Below are positions 56,991-64,000 of a stretch of 64,000 nucleotides of DNA, one piece after another. Within the stretch, counting starts at the first letter, position 1. Each line of letters begins with the position of its first letter. The notes beneath the pieces are model-generated. The model had not been told where the DNA came from and did not search any database. It worked only from the letters and a program-made list of their open reading frames with translations. The stretch covers positions 124,001 through 188,000 of the forward strand of contig CAJXZL010000001.1 in NCBI GenBank assembly GCA_913063165.1, given 5' to 3'. Position numbers and translations under genes: made by a program. This stretch comes from an uncultured Saccharospirillaceae bacterium (GTDB lineage: Bacteria; Pseudomonadota; Gammaproteobacteria; Pseudomonadales; Natronospirillaceae).

Positions 56991-57389
56991 ATGGGTTGCC
57001 AGACATATTGGGTGAATGACGAAAAATCCATTTTAGAGATCGTTTATTCTGCAGGATGGACATGGGATGACTATTTTTCAGCGATTGACGCTGCCTATCT
57101 GATGATTACTTCTCAGAGTCACGTTGTTTATGCCATATCGAATCTCAACCGCACAAAGTTTCCACCTATGAAAACATCCGTCCTTACACAATGGAATATT
57201 GCAGCCAGCCGTTACAGTATTCCAGAAAATCTTGGCCTGACTGTGATCTGCGGTCAAACTGGATTTGCTGCATTTCTAACAAATACATTCGTGCGATTAT
57301 CCACGACAAAGATGCGCTTTGCATCTGTAGACAACCGCGAAATGGCATTGCGTGAAATAGATAAAATCAGGGAAGCAGCAACCAATTAA
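56991..57389 (+). CDS. Unrecognised 132-residue protein
   Basis: Soluble protein of 132 residues without signal peptide or membrane helix. It begins MGCQTYWVNDEKSILEIVYS, and repeated Trp/Tyr residues (WTWDDYFSAIDAAY) and alternating strands suggest an alpha/beta STAS- or SpoIIAA-like fold, but the family is not identified. No good ribosome-binding site is visible, though the frame is intact. It is isolated between the secB hairpins and thiI. Confidence 0.6.
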   Translation: MGCQTYWVNDEKSILEIVYSAGWTWDDYFSAIDAAYLMITSQSHVVYAISNLNRTKFPPMKTSVLTQWNIAASRYSIPENLGLTVICGQTGFAAFLTNTFVRLSTTKMRFASVDNREMALREIDKIREAATN

Positions 57390-57486
57390 AACACCCATGT
57401 AGGCAGCTGGGACATTGAAAATCACCGAAGTACATTGCACTTGACCCGAATGTACCACTCACATAAACCGGTCCGTTGATCCAATT

Positions 57487-58950
57487 CTATGCTGGATAAA
57501 GCGCCTCAGCCTTCCAAACGGAAACATTGGAAAAGCCGTCAGCCTGCAATTGCTGCGCCTGCATATGGCTCATCACACCACGATCACAATACAGCACGTA
57601 GTGAAGACTCGGGTCTAGCGAAGCGAATTGCTTTCTTAAGGCGTAAAATGCGATTTCCATTGCATTATTAGCAATAGGGCAGGCTAGGAGATCAATTTCG
57701 TCTGGGTGGCGCACGTCGATAACCCGGTCAGTGTCCCGCAGCGTTTGGGTCCATCGCACTTCTGCGATGGCTTCATCGGTTAAAGCGTCCATATCCCACA
57801 CCTGGGTATCCGCTATGGCTTGATCCAGGATGCTCCAATCCATTTTGGCTTCTTCATGTTCAATCTTAGGAAGTTTTGCTCGGGTAGTAGGCTTGCGAGA
57901 GATGACACCGCAAAACTCCGGCATTTTTTCAGCAAATACTGCCGTGCCAATTTCTCTTGCGGTATCAATAATGGCACGCTTATCGGACACAATGAGGGGA
58001 CGTAACACCATCTTATTGGTCACTTGGTCAATCACATGCAAGTTGGTCATGGTTTGGCTTGAAACTTGAGCAATGGCCTCCCCAGTCACAAAGGTTTCAA
58101 TTTCAAGTTGATCGGCAATACGTTCTGCAGCGCGAAACATCACACGCTTCAACACGACACCCATTTGGGAATTATCGACTTTTTTAAGAATCTCTCCCAC
58201 TAGGTCTTCAAAAGGCACCGCAAAAAATCGCACCTTATGAGACGAACCGTATTTCTCCCAAATAAATTTGGTTACTTGTTTCACGCCCACTTCATGGGTC
58301 TGGCCACCCATGTTAAAAAACAAAAAGTGCGTTCTAATGCCGCGCTTGAGCATCAAGTAAGCAGCGACCGTGGAATCAAATCCACCAGACATCAGCGTAA
58401 TGGTAGTCTCTTGTGAACCCACAGGAAATCCGCCCAACCCTTCGTGGCGGTGCTCCACCAAAAAGTAGCGGTCCTCCCGAATTTCTAGCTGCACTTCAAT
58501 TTCGGGTGCACTAACTGACACGCCCGCAGCTTCGGAGTGCTGGTTGAGCCCACCGCCAATATAACGCTCTGCTTCAAGAGAAGAGAAATCATGCTTCCCG
58601 ACTCGCTTTACCCGCAAACAGAACTTTTTACCTGCAATTTGAGGCGCAAATATTGGCAAGGCTTTTTCTAGAATATCGTCAAGTGTGGTGAAGCCATATT
58701 CATGCGCTTCATAAAAATGCGCAATTCCTGGCGTGCAGCGAACAGACGCTACCAACCGTTGTTTTTGATCGAGACTGATATCCGCAGCCGCCACAACATG
58801 AATATTGTCCCACTGCCCCGTCACCTGTACTTGGTCGTCGATCCTTAGACAAATAGTCTTCAGGTTTTGACGTAGCATCTGAATGAGCCGCTTACGGACA
58901 GGACGGCTTTTAATGGTCATTTCTGGGGCGAGCTTGATAATGAGTTTCAT
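57487..58950 (-). CDS. thiI: tRNA 4-thiouridine synthetase ThiI
   Basis: 487-residue enzyme that makes 4-thiouridine at position 8 of tRNA and also supplies sulfur for thiamine. Domain order: N-terminal ferredoxin-like and THUMP (residues 1-170), PP-loop ATPase (SGGFDSTVAAYLM), and a C-terminal rhodanese domain (RVIDVRHPDEID, catalytic cysteine in LYCDRGVMSH). The full length with rhodanese domain matches the 482 of E. coli. It is divergent from glnA, and its sulfur donor would be IscS (17-18.2 kb). Confidence 0.96.
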   Translation of the reverse strand: MKLIIKLAPEMTIKSRPVRKRLIQMLRQNLKTICLRIDDQVQVTGQWDNIHVVAAADISLDQKQRLVASVRCTPGIAHFYEAHEYGFTTLDDILEKALPIFAPQIAGKKFCLRVKRVGKHDFSSLEAERYIGGGLNQHSEAAGVSVSAPEIEVQLEIREDRYFLVEHRHEGLGGFPVGSQETTITLMSGGFDSTVAAYLMLKRGIRTHFLFFNMGGQTHEVGVKQVTKFIWEKYGSSHKVRFFAVPFEDLVGEILKKVDNSQMGVVLKRVMFRAAERIADQLEIETFVTGEAIAQVSSQTMTNLHVIDQVTNKMVLRPLIVSDKRAIIDTAREIGTAVFAEKMPEFCGVISRKPTTRAKLPKIEHEEAKMDWSILDQAIADTQVWDMDALTDEAIAEVRWTQTLRDTDRVIDVRHPDEIDLLACPIANNAMEIAFYALRKQFASLDPSLHYVLYCDRGVMSHMQAQQLQADGFSNVSVWKAEALYPA

Positions 58951-58982
58951 GGCTTGGGGCTTCTGGCGTTCGGAGGGGCGTC

Positions 58983-58988
58983 ATTATA
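58983..58988 (-). promoter_or_regulatory. Probable -10 box of thiI
   Basis: A perfect TATAAT on the minus strand lies 32 bp before the thiI ATG. No good -35 hexamer is visible at the expected place. Confidence 0.4.
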
Positions 58989-59050
58989 ATGATTTTGATC
59001 GATTAAAGTAGCCCTCAGAATGCGCCAAAAGAGTGCAAAAAACATTGCAT

Positions 59051-59067
59051 AGCACTAGAATGATGCC
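59051..59067 (+). promoter_or_regulatory. Putative NtrC site upstream of glnA
   Basis: AGCACTAGAATGATGCC matches the NtrC consensus TGCACCAAAATGGTGCA at about 12 of 17 positions. It lies some 60 bp upstream of the sigma-54 promoter, and a related TGCA...TGCA element is at 59034-59049. This fits enhancer-type control. Confidence 0.5.
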
Positions 59068-59129
59068 AAGCGTTCAATGCATAGTACCCAACAGGCCAGT
59101 AACCGCAACTTCAGTGTGGGTTGCGATAT

Positions 59130-59144
59130 TGGCACGGTGCTTGC
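59130..59144 (+). promoter_or_regulatory. Sigma-54 promoter of glnA
   Basis: TGGCAC, five bases, TTGC gives the -24/-12 elements with correct GG and GC spacing. The glnA ATG is about 105 bp downstream. Glutamine synthetase is a classical nitrogen-regulated, sigma-54-dependent gene. Confidence 0.85.
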
Positions 59145-59248
59145 GTACTAAGAGTAGTATCCCATTTTAATTGGACGTTCTGAACGCTGGCTTAGCAGTT
59201 CAATTGCTTATATCAAACAGAGCATTCACACATTCGGAGAAGTTTTCA

Positions 59249-60655
59249 ATGTCACAAAAAACACTCACTCTCATAAAAGAACATGATGCCTCTTGGGTCG
59301 ATTTGCGTTTCACCGATACGCAGGGCAAAGAGCAGCACGTAACCTTGCCTTCTAAGCTCGTAAATGAAGACTTTTTCGACAACGGACAAATGTTTGACGG
59401 CTCATCTATTGGCGGCTGGAAAGGCATTAACGAGTCAGACATGGTATTGATGCCTGACGACTCCACTGCAGTGCTTGATCCATTTACCGAAGACACCACC
59501 GTCATTGTACGTTGTGATGTGTTTGATCCGATTACAATGCTTGGTTATGACCGTGATCCACGTTCAGTTGCACGTCGCGCAGAAGGTTACCTCAACACAA
59601 CGGGTTTGGGTGACACGGTGTTTTTTGGCCCTGAACCAGAATTTTTCGTGTTTGATGCTGTTAGCTGGCACACCGACATGTCTGGCTGCGGCTATAAAAT
59701 CAAGTCTGAAGAAGCGGCTTGGTCAAGCAATGAAGTATTTGAAAACGGCAACATGGGACACCGTCCTCGTGTTAAAGGCGGTTACTTCCCAGTACCACCA
59801 GTTGATAGCCTGCACGACTTGCGCTCAGCTATGTGTGGCGCTATGCAAGACATGGGCCTTGAAATCGAAGTACACCACCATGAGGTTGCCACTGCAGGTC
59901 AGTGTGAAATCGGCGTTAGATTCAACACGCTGGTCGCAAAAGCAGATGAAGTTCAGATATTAAAGTATTGCGTACACAACGTTGCCCATGCCTATGGCAA
60001 AACGGCGACCTTTATGCCCAAGCCGATTGTTGGCGATAACGGATCTGGCATGCATTGCCACATGTCTTACTGGAAAGATGGTGTTAACCAATTTGCAGGT
60101 GACGAATATGCTGGCTTAAGTGAAACCGCACTGTATTTCATTGGCGGTATCATCAAGCACGCTAAGTCATTGAACGCTTTCACCAACCCCGGCACAAACT
60201 CTTATAAGCGTTTGATTCCAGGATTTGAAGCACCGGTAATGTTGGCGTACAGCGCGAGAAATCGCTCGGCCTCTATCCGTATACCATTCTCAAACTCACC
60301 AAAAGGCAAACGTATTGAAGCACGTTTCCCAGATCCTATTGCTAACCCCTACTTGGCATTTGCTGCCCAGTTGATGGCGGGTCTTGATGGTGTGCAGAAT
60401 AAGATCCATCCTGGCGATGCATCAGACAAGGATCTCTATGACCTTCCTCCAGAAGAAGCAGCAGCTATCCCTCAGGTGTGTGGTTCATTGAGAGAAGCAT
60501 TGGAAAACTTAGACGCAGATCGTGAATATTTGATTCAAGGTGGCGTATTTACCAATGACATGATCGATGCCTACATTGACCTGAAAATGGCTGAAGTACA
60601 CCGTGTAGAGCATACGACTCACCCGGTAGAACTAGACCTTTATTTCTCAGTGTAA
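59249..60655 (+). CDS. glnA: Type I glutamine synthetase
   Basis: 468-residue enzyme that joins ammonia and glutamate. The N terminus reads [20 protein letters not shown], the ATP region has [10 protein letters not shown], and the adenylylation site is Tyr397 in LYDLPPEE, which predicts control by adenylylation. The ATG at 59249 follows a CGGAG ribosome-binding site; an upstream in-frame start at 59171 overlaps the promoter. Upstream are a sigma-54 promoter and a putative NtrC site, downstream a terminator. glnL and glnG (ntrBC) do not follow in this window. Confidence 0.97.
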   Translation: MSQKTLTLIKEHDASWVDLRFTDTQGKEQHVTLPSKLVNEDFFDNGQMFDGSSIGGWKGINESDMVLMPDDSTAVLDPFTEDTTVIVRCDVFDPITMLGYDRDPRSVARRAEGYLNTTGLGDTVFFGPEPEFFVFDAVSWHTDMSGCGYKIKSEEAAWSSNEVFENGNMGHRPRVKGGYFPVPPVDSLHDLRSAMCGAMQDMGLEIEVHHHEVATAGQCEIGVRFNTLVAKADEVQILKYCVHNVAHAYGKTATFMPKPIVGDNGSGMHCHMSYWKDGVNQFAGDEYAGLSETALYFIGGIIKHAKSLNAFTNPGTNSYKRLIPGFEAPVMLAYSARNRSASIRIPFSNSPKGKRIEARFPDPIANPYLAFAAQLMAGLDGVQNKIHPGDASDKDLYDLPPEEAAAIPQVCGSLREALENLDADREYLIQGGVFTNDMIDAYIDLKMAEVHRVEHTTHPVELDLYFSV

Positions 60656-60665
60656 GCCCGCTACA

Positions 60666-60691
60666 AAAGAAGCCGCATCTGCGGCTTCTTT
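60666..60691 (+). terminator. Rho-independent terminator after glnA
   Basis: AAAGAAGCCGC, loop ATCT, GCGGCTTCTTT: a perfect GC-rich stem ending in a short T-run, 10 bp after the glnA stop codon. Confidence 0.9.
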
Positions 60692-60833
60692 CATTTCCGA
60701 CCTGTCAAAGTTTCCCACCAAATAACGTGACGTTTTTGCTGAATCTATTTATAGTAAGTAGTGCGTTGGCGTCCCATCGGGACCATTACTTGTTTACTAT
60801 ACAAGTACCAAAGGATTAGGCAGAGATAATCAC

Positions 60834-63614
60834 ATGACAAAAACCAAACACGCTAGCCTGCAAAAACACGTCCAACGGCTAACTTTTTGGTCAACATCAC
60901 TGGCGATGTTGGTTGTTTTGATTGTCTCAGCCGGCATAGGGTACTGGAACACCCAAAGCAAATGGCAGGACACCATCACTTGGACACTCAACGACCTCAG
61001 CTGGGAAATCACGCAAGGGCAACGTCAGGCAACGGATAACTTTGATGCCTATATCGCGCACGCTAGTCAAAACCCTCAGATCAGCCACATCAATCTATTG
61101 TCAGGCAACCGTGTTATTTCCACCTTTTCCCGCGACAACGCACCAGTCGCCGCCTATTCAGGCATTCAAGCGGAACTTGCGGCTGATCAAAACGCCCAGA
61201 TTATCATAGCCGATTCCTACAGCGGTCTGTATACCAGTTACACACCGGTACTGTCAGACATATCATCAAATTCAATCCCGCTCTTACTGGTATTGAACTA
61301 TGATTTTTCAAGCGACTGGGTTCTATTATTGCAACAGCTCGCTGGCCTGATTGTCGTCATGATGTTGATCACCTTGGCACTGCATATCCTGAGCAAACAG
61401 CTGGTTCAAATACTGGTACTTAAGCCGCTTGGGGTCATTGCTCAAAAGGTACTGTCAGCGCAGAAGCGTAATTATGCTGATCCCATTCAAGTGCGTGGTA
61501 AGAAAGAATTTGTATTGGTGGCCAATGCGGTGAATGAAATGCAACGCCGCGTTAAAGTGACCATTGATGACCTTGAACACAACCAATTGCTCTATCGCAT
61601 ATTTGCCAATGCGCTTCCACAAGCCTGTGCCATGGTAAAAATGGACGGCACTATTGTGACCAATTTTGGACCTGATGATACCCTGTTTGCATCGGTAGCG
61701 CCCGGCAGCCGCATCATGGATTACGTACCCAATCATACCGATATCTTAATGATTAATAAGATACGAGATTGTCACGGCATGCGTAAAACCCTGCATGCAG
61801 AAGTAAACATCGGCACTGAAGACACGCCCGTGCATTATGATTTTAGTTTCACCCCTGTGACAGAGCCGGTGGTGGGAGAGCCCGTCACTTTAATCACTGC
61901 CCAAAATATTTCACAACGCAAGATACATGAACAAACGTTAAGCCTACTGGCCTCAGTTTTTGAAAGCCGAGAGGCCATTGTCATTACCAATGCCAACAAC
62001 CAAATCATCCGTATTAACCAAGAATTTTGCCGTGTCACGGGCTTCGACGAATCTGAGTTGATTCAGTGTAATCCAGACACCTATGCCAGCAGTAAGCATG
62101 ACAGCAAATTTTGGGACACCATCTGGAACGAAGTGCTGCTGAATGGCAGCTGGGTGGGCGAGCTGACAATACAAACCCGATCCGGCGTCACCATTCCCAT
62201 TCGACAAACGGTGTCGACGGTCCGAAACGCACAGGGTGTTGTTGACAACTTTGTTATCGTTTTTTCAGATATATCAGAGCAAAAGAAGACCATGGCAATG
62301 GTCCGCTACCACGCTAACTTTGACACCTTAACTGACTTACCGAATCGCCGTTTGTTCATGAACCAATTAACGCGCTCTATGTCTCAGGCAGCGCGACACA
62401 AATATTATTGCGCCCTTATCTTTGTGGATTTGGACAATTTCAAACAAATTAATGATTCATACGGCCATCCGGTCGGCGATCAGGTGTTGCTGCAAATAGC
62501 CAGTAGGCTAAAGGCGCGCATTCGAAAAGAAGATTTTGTTGCCCGACTCAGCGGTGACGAGTTTGTCATATTGGTGAACCAATTGGCCGATGACGAACCG
62601 ACGTCGGCGGGTAAAGCGTTGCAAATAGCCAACACCATCCTGCAAGAAATACGTTTGCCCATCGCTACCGATCAACACAACTTCCTGACCACGGCCAGTA
62701 TCGGCATTACGTTGTTCTCCGGAATGGAAAAAACCGGTTATGACATCATGCGAGAATCGGATACGGCCATGTATCAGTCAAAGACCAATGGCCGAAACCA
62801 CATCTCGTTCTTCTCCCGTGACATGCAGGCCAAAGTCAAAAATACCCTACACTTGGCCCACCGCATATCACACGCCATCGACAACCAAGAGTTTTCATTG
62901 TTTTATCAGCCACAGTTTAATGAATACAACGATATGGTTGGTATGGAGGCATTGGTGCGCTGGGAATCGGATACTGGAGAATCATTACCACCCAGTGAAT
63001 TTATTCCAGTGGCCGAGCAAAATGGCAAGATTGTTGCCCTCGGTGATTTTATTTTGCGTCAGGCGTTAAAAGACCTAAAACTGATGATCGATATGGGATT
63101 ACCCGATACCTTTGGTCGTGTGGCGATTAACATTTCACCCAGACAGTTTTTGGATGGTGACTTTGAGTCGCGCATCCGCAGCGCCATACACGCCACCGGT
63201 GTCCCACCAGCACGGGTAGAATTAGAAATTACCGAAAGTTCGTTGATGGACCATGGTGAAACGTCCCAACAGGTACTGGAAAACCTTAAAAACATGGGCT
63301 TTTCATTTGCCATTGATGACTTTGGTACTGGCTACTCATCGTTGGCCTATTTAAAGAGTTTGCCGATTGATAAGCTCAAAATTGACCAATATTTTGTGCG
63401 TGATATCGCAACCAATCAAAGTGATGCCCAAATAGTCAAAACGATTATATCGATGGCGAAAGCGATGGGGTTGCACGTTATTGCTGAGGGTGTCGAAACC
63501 AAATCCCAGCTTGATTTTTTACGTGAAAATGATTGTGCCGAGTTTCAAGGGTATTATTTCTCTAAGCCTTTATCATTCAATGATCTGGTCGGCACCTATT
63601 TCATGAAAAAATAA
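60834..63614 (+). CDS. PAS-GGDEF-EAL membrane sensor protein
   Basis: 926-residue c-di-GMP protein. Two membrane helices (about residues 16-38 and 165-190) enclose a periplasmic sensor; HAMP-like (LKPLGVIAQKVLSAQKRN), a first PAS-like region at about 250-370, and a clear PAS/PAC (SREAIVITNANNQIIRINQEF, then FVIVFSDISEQKK) follow. GGDEF reads SGDEF, preceded by an RKED inhibition site at the standard distance, so feedback control is possible. EAL is complete: EALVRWE, INISPRQF, EITESSL, DDFGTGYSSL, KIDQYF, AEGVET, FQGYYFSKPL. Both activities are possible. It stands alone after glnA. Confidence 0.93.
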   Translation: MTKTKHASLQKHVQRLTFWSTSLAMLVVLIVSAGIGYWNTQSKWQDTITWTLNDLSWEITQGQRQATDNFDAYIAHASQNPQISHINLLSGNRVISTFSRDNAPVAAYSGIQAELAADQNAQIIIADSYSGLYTSYTPVLSDISSNSIPLLLVLNYDFSSDWVLLLQQLAGLIVVMMLITLALHILSKQLVQILVLKPLGVIAQKVLSAQKRNYADPIQVRGKKEFVLVANAVNEMQRRVKVTIDDLEHNQLLYRIFANALPQACAMVKMDGTIVTNFGPDDTLFASVAPGSRIMDYVPNHTDILMINKIRDCHGMRKTLHAEVNIGTEDTPVHYDFSFTPVTEPVVGEPVTLITAQNISQRKIHEQTLSLLASVFESREAIVITNANNQIIRINQEFCRVTGFDESELIQCNPDTYASSKHDSKFWDTIWNEVLLNGSWVGELTIQTRSGVTIPIRQTVSTVRNAQGVVDNFVIVFSDISEQKKTMAMVRYHANFDTLTDLPNRRLFMNQLTRSMSQAARHKYYCALIFVDLDNFKQINDSYGHPVGDQVLLQIASRLKARIRKEDFVARLSGDEFVILVNQLADDEPTSAGKALQIANTILQEIRLPIATDQHNFLTTASIGITLFSGMEKTGYDIMRESDTAMYQSKTNGRNHISFFSRDMQAKVKNTLHLAHRISHAIDNQEFSLFYQPQFNEYNDMVGMEALVRWESDTGESLPPSEFIPVAEQNGKIVALGDFILRQALKDLKLMIDMGLPDTFGRVAINISPRQFLDGDFESRIRSAIHATGVPPARVELEITESSLMDHGETSQQVLENLKNMGFSFAIDDFGTGYSSLAYLKSLPIDKLKIDQYFVRDIATNQSDAQIVKTIISMAKAMGLHVIAEGVETKSQLDFLRENDCAEFQGYYFSKPLSFNDLVGTYFMKK

Positions 63615-63701
63615 GCCGTGCGACTAGCCCCTTTGCTTAATCACAGAGACTGGCTATACCGCCTTGGTTAACGAATAGTAGAAGACCAAAGAGACTAACC
63701 C

Positions 63702-64000
63702 TTGAATAATGTTACTCAGCACTATGACATCGCCATCATAGGCGGCGGCATGATTGGCCACAGCCTCATTGCCGCTTTGGCCAAACCCATCCAGATGGGA
63801 TTACAGGTAGCCCTAATCGACGCCGGCGCCCAACAGCCGTCTGGCCAGTCAGCGTCACCCGCATTTGATGATCGCGCCACTGCCGTATCCCTTGGCTCCA
63901 AACGTTTGCTCGACCAATGGGGACTGTGGTCGTTAATAGGCGACGCCGCCACTCCAGTACGCCATATCGAAGTCAGTGAGCAAGGCGCCTTTAATACTCT
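63702..64000 (+). CDS. ubiH: UbiH-type FAD hydroxylase, 5' part (continues past the window)
   Basis: Start of a flavin monooxygenase of the ubiquinone hydroxylase family, about 100 residues visible. The FAD-binding motif is IAIIGGGMIGHSLIAAL, then VALIDAG, and FDDRATAVSLGSKRLLDQWGLW and VRHIEVSEQGAF follow; the FD(D/G)RA block is typical of UbiH and UbiF. The first in-frame start is a TTG at 63702, because a TAA stands just before it and the ATGs nearby are in other frames. Whether UbiH, UbiF or VisC cannot be settled, but UbiH fits best. Confidence 0.85.
   Translation, partial: MNNVTQHYDIAIIGGGMIGHSLIAALAKPIQMGLQVALIDAGAQQPSGQSASPAFDDRATAVSLGSKRLLDQWGLWSLIGDAATPVRHIEVSEQGAFNT

Overview
The window reads as a chromosomal segment of a gammaproteobacterium, probably free-living and marine or aquatic, with mid-range GC. 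The blocks lnt / zinc-ribbon / leuS / holA, iscR-iscS, cysE-trmJ / suhB, queA-tgt-yajC-secD-secF, bioBFHCD, and gpmI-envC-ctpA-yibQ / rhodanese-grxC-secB are arranged as in Pseudomonas- and Oceanospirillales-like genomes. Genus is not resolvable by eye. Coding density is very high, overlaps of 1-25 bp are frequent, and I saw no prophage, insertion sequence or CRISPR array.

Layout. 1-5.1 kb: 3' part of lnt, a YbeL-like zinc-ribbon gene, leuS and holA, with lptE missing from its usual place. 5.1-8.7 kb: minus-strand run hutI-hutG-YHS-YciI-Nudix, giving the last two steps of histidine breakdown. 8.9-10.9 kb: a SulA/ImuA-like gene under a near-consensus LexA box, and an MFS exporter. 10.9-18.8 kb: a nine-gene Fe-S assembly operon, iscR-iscS-sufB-sufC-sufD-sufS-sufA-sufT-sufE, with a strong IscR type 1 operator over its promoter and no iscU. 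18.9-24.5 kb: a secreted ExeM-like nuclease, cysE, trmJ, a SuhB homologue lacking key catalytic residues, and a patatin-like lipase.

24.5-30.3 kb: secF-secD-yajC-tgt-queA and tRNA-Leu(CAA). 30.5-34.7 kb: a PhnD-C-E-E type phosphonate/phosphate-ester ABC transporter with a HAD-IIB phosphatase as last gene. 34.7-37.4 kb: a looser accessory stretch with a small membrane protein, two GNAT acetyltransferases and two diverged copies of a ~78-bp sequence. 37.4-43.9 kb: rhlE, an FMN reductase and the biotin operon bioBFHCD. 43.9-49.0 kb: comF, an Asp/Glu racemase with a Thr83/Cys197 pair, srkA and a GGDEF-EAL protein. 49.0-57.4 kb: tatD, a DUF2799-like lipoprotein, the cell-envelope group yibQ-ctpA-envC-gpmI, and divergently rhodanese-grxC-secB plus an unrecognised gene. 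57.5-64 kb: thiI, glnA with a sigma-54 promoter, a large PAS-GGDEF-EAL protein, and the 5' end of a UbiH-type hydroxylase.

Most of the window is housekeeping. The points most worth following are the degenerate SuhB, the hybrid isc/suf operon, the phn-like transporter with its phosphatase, the SOS-controlled SulA/ImuA-like gene, and the duplicated fragment in the accessory stretch.
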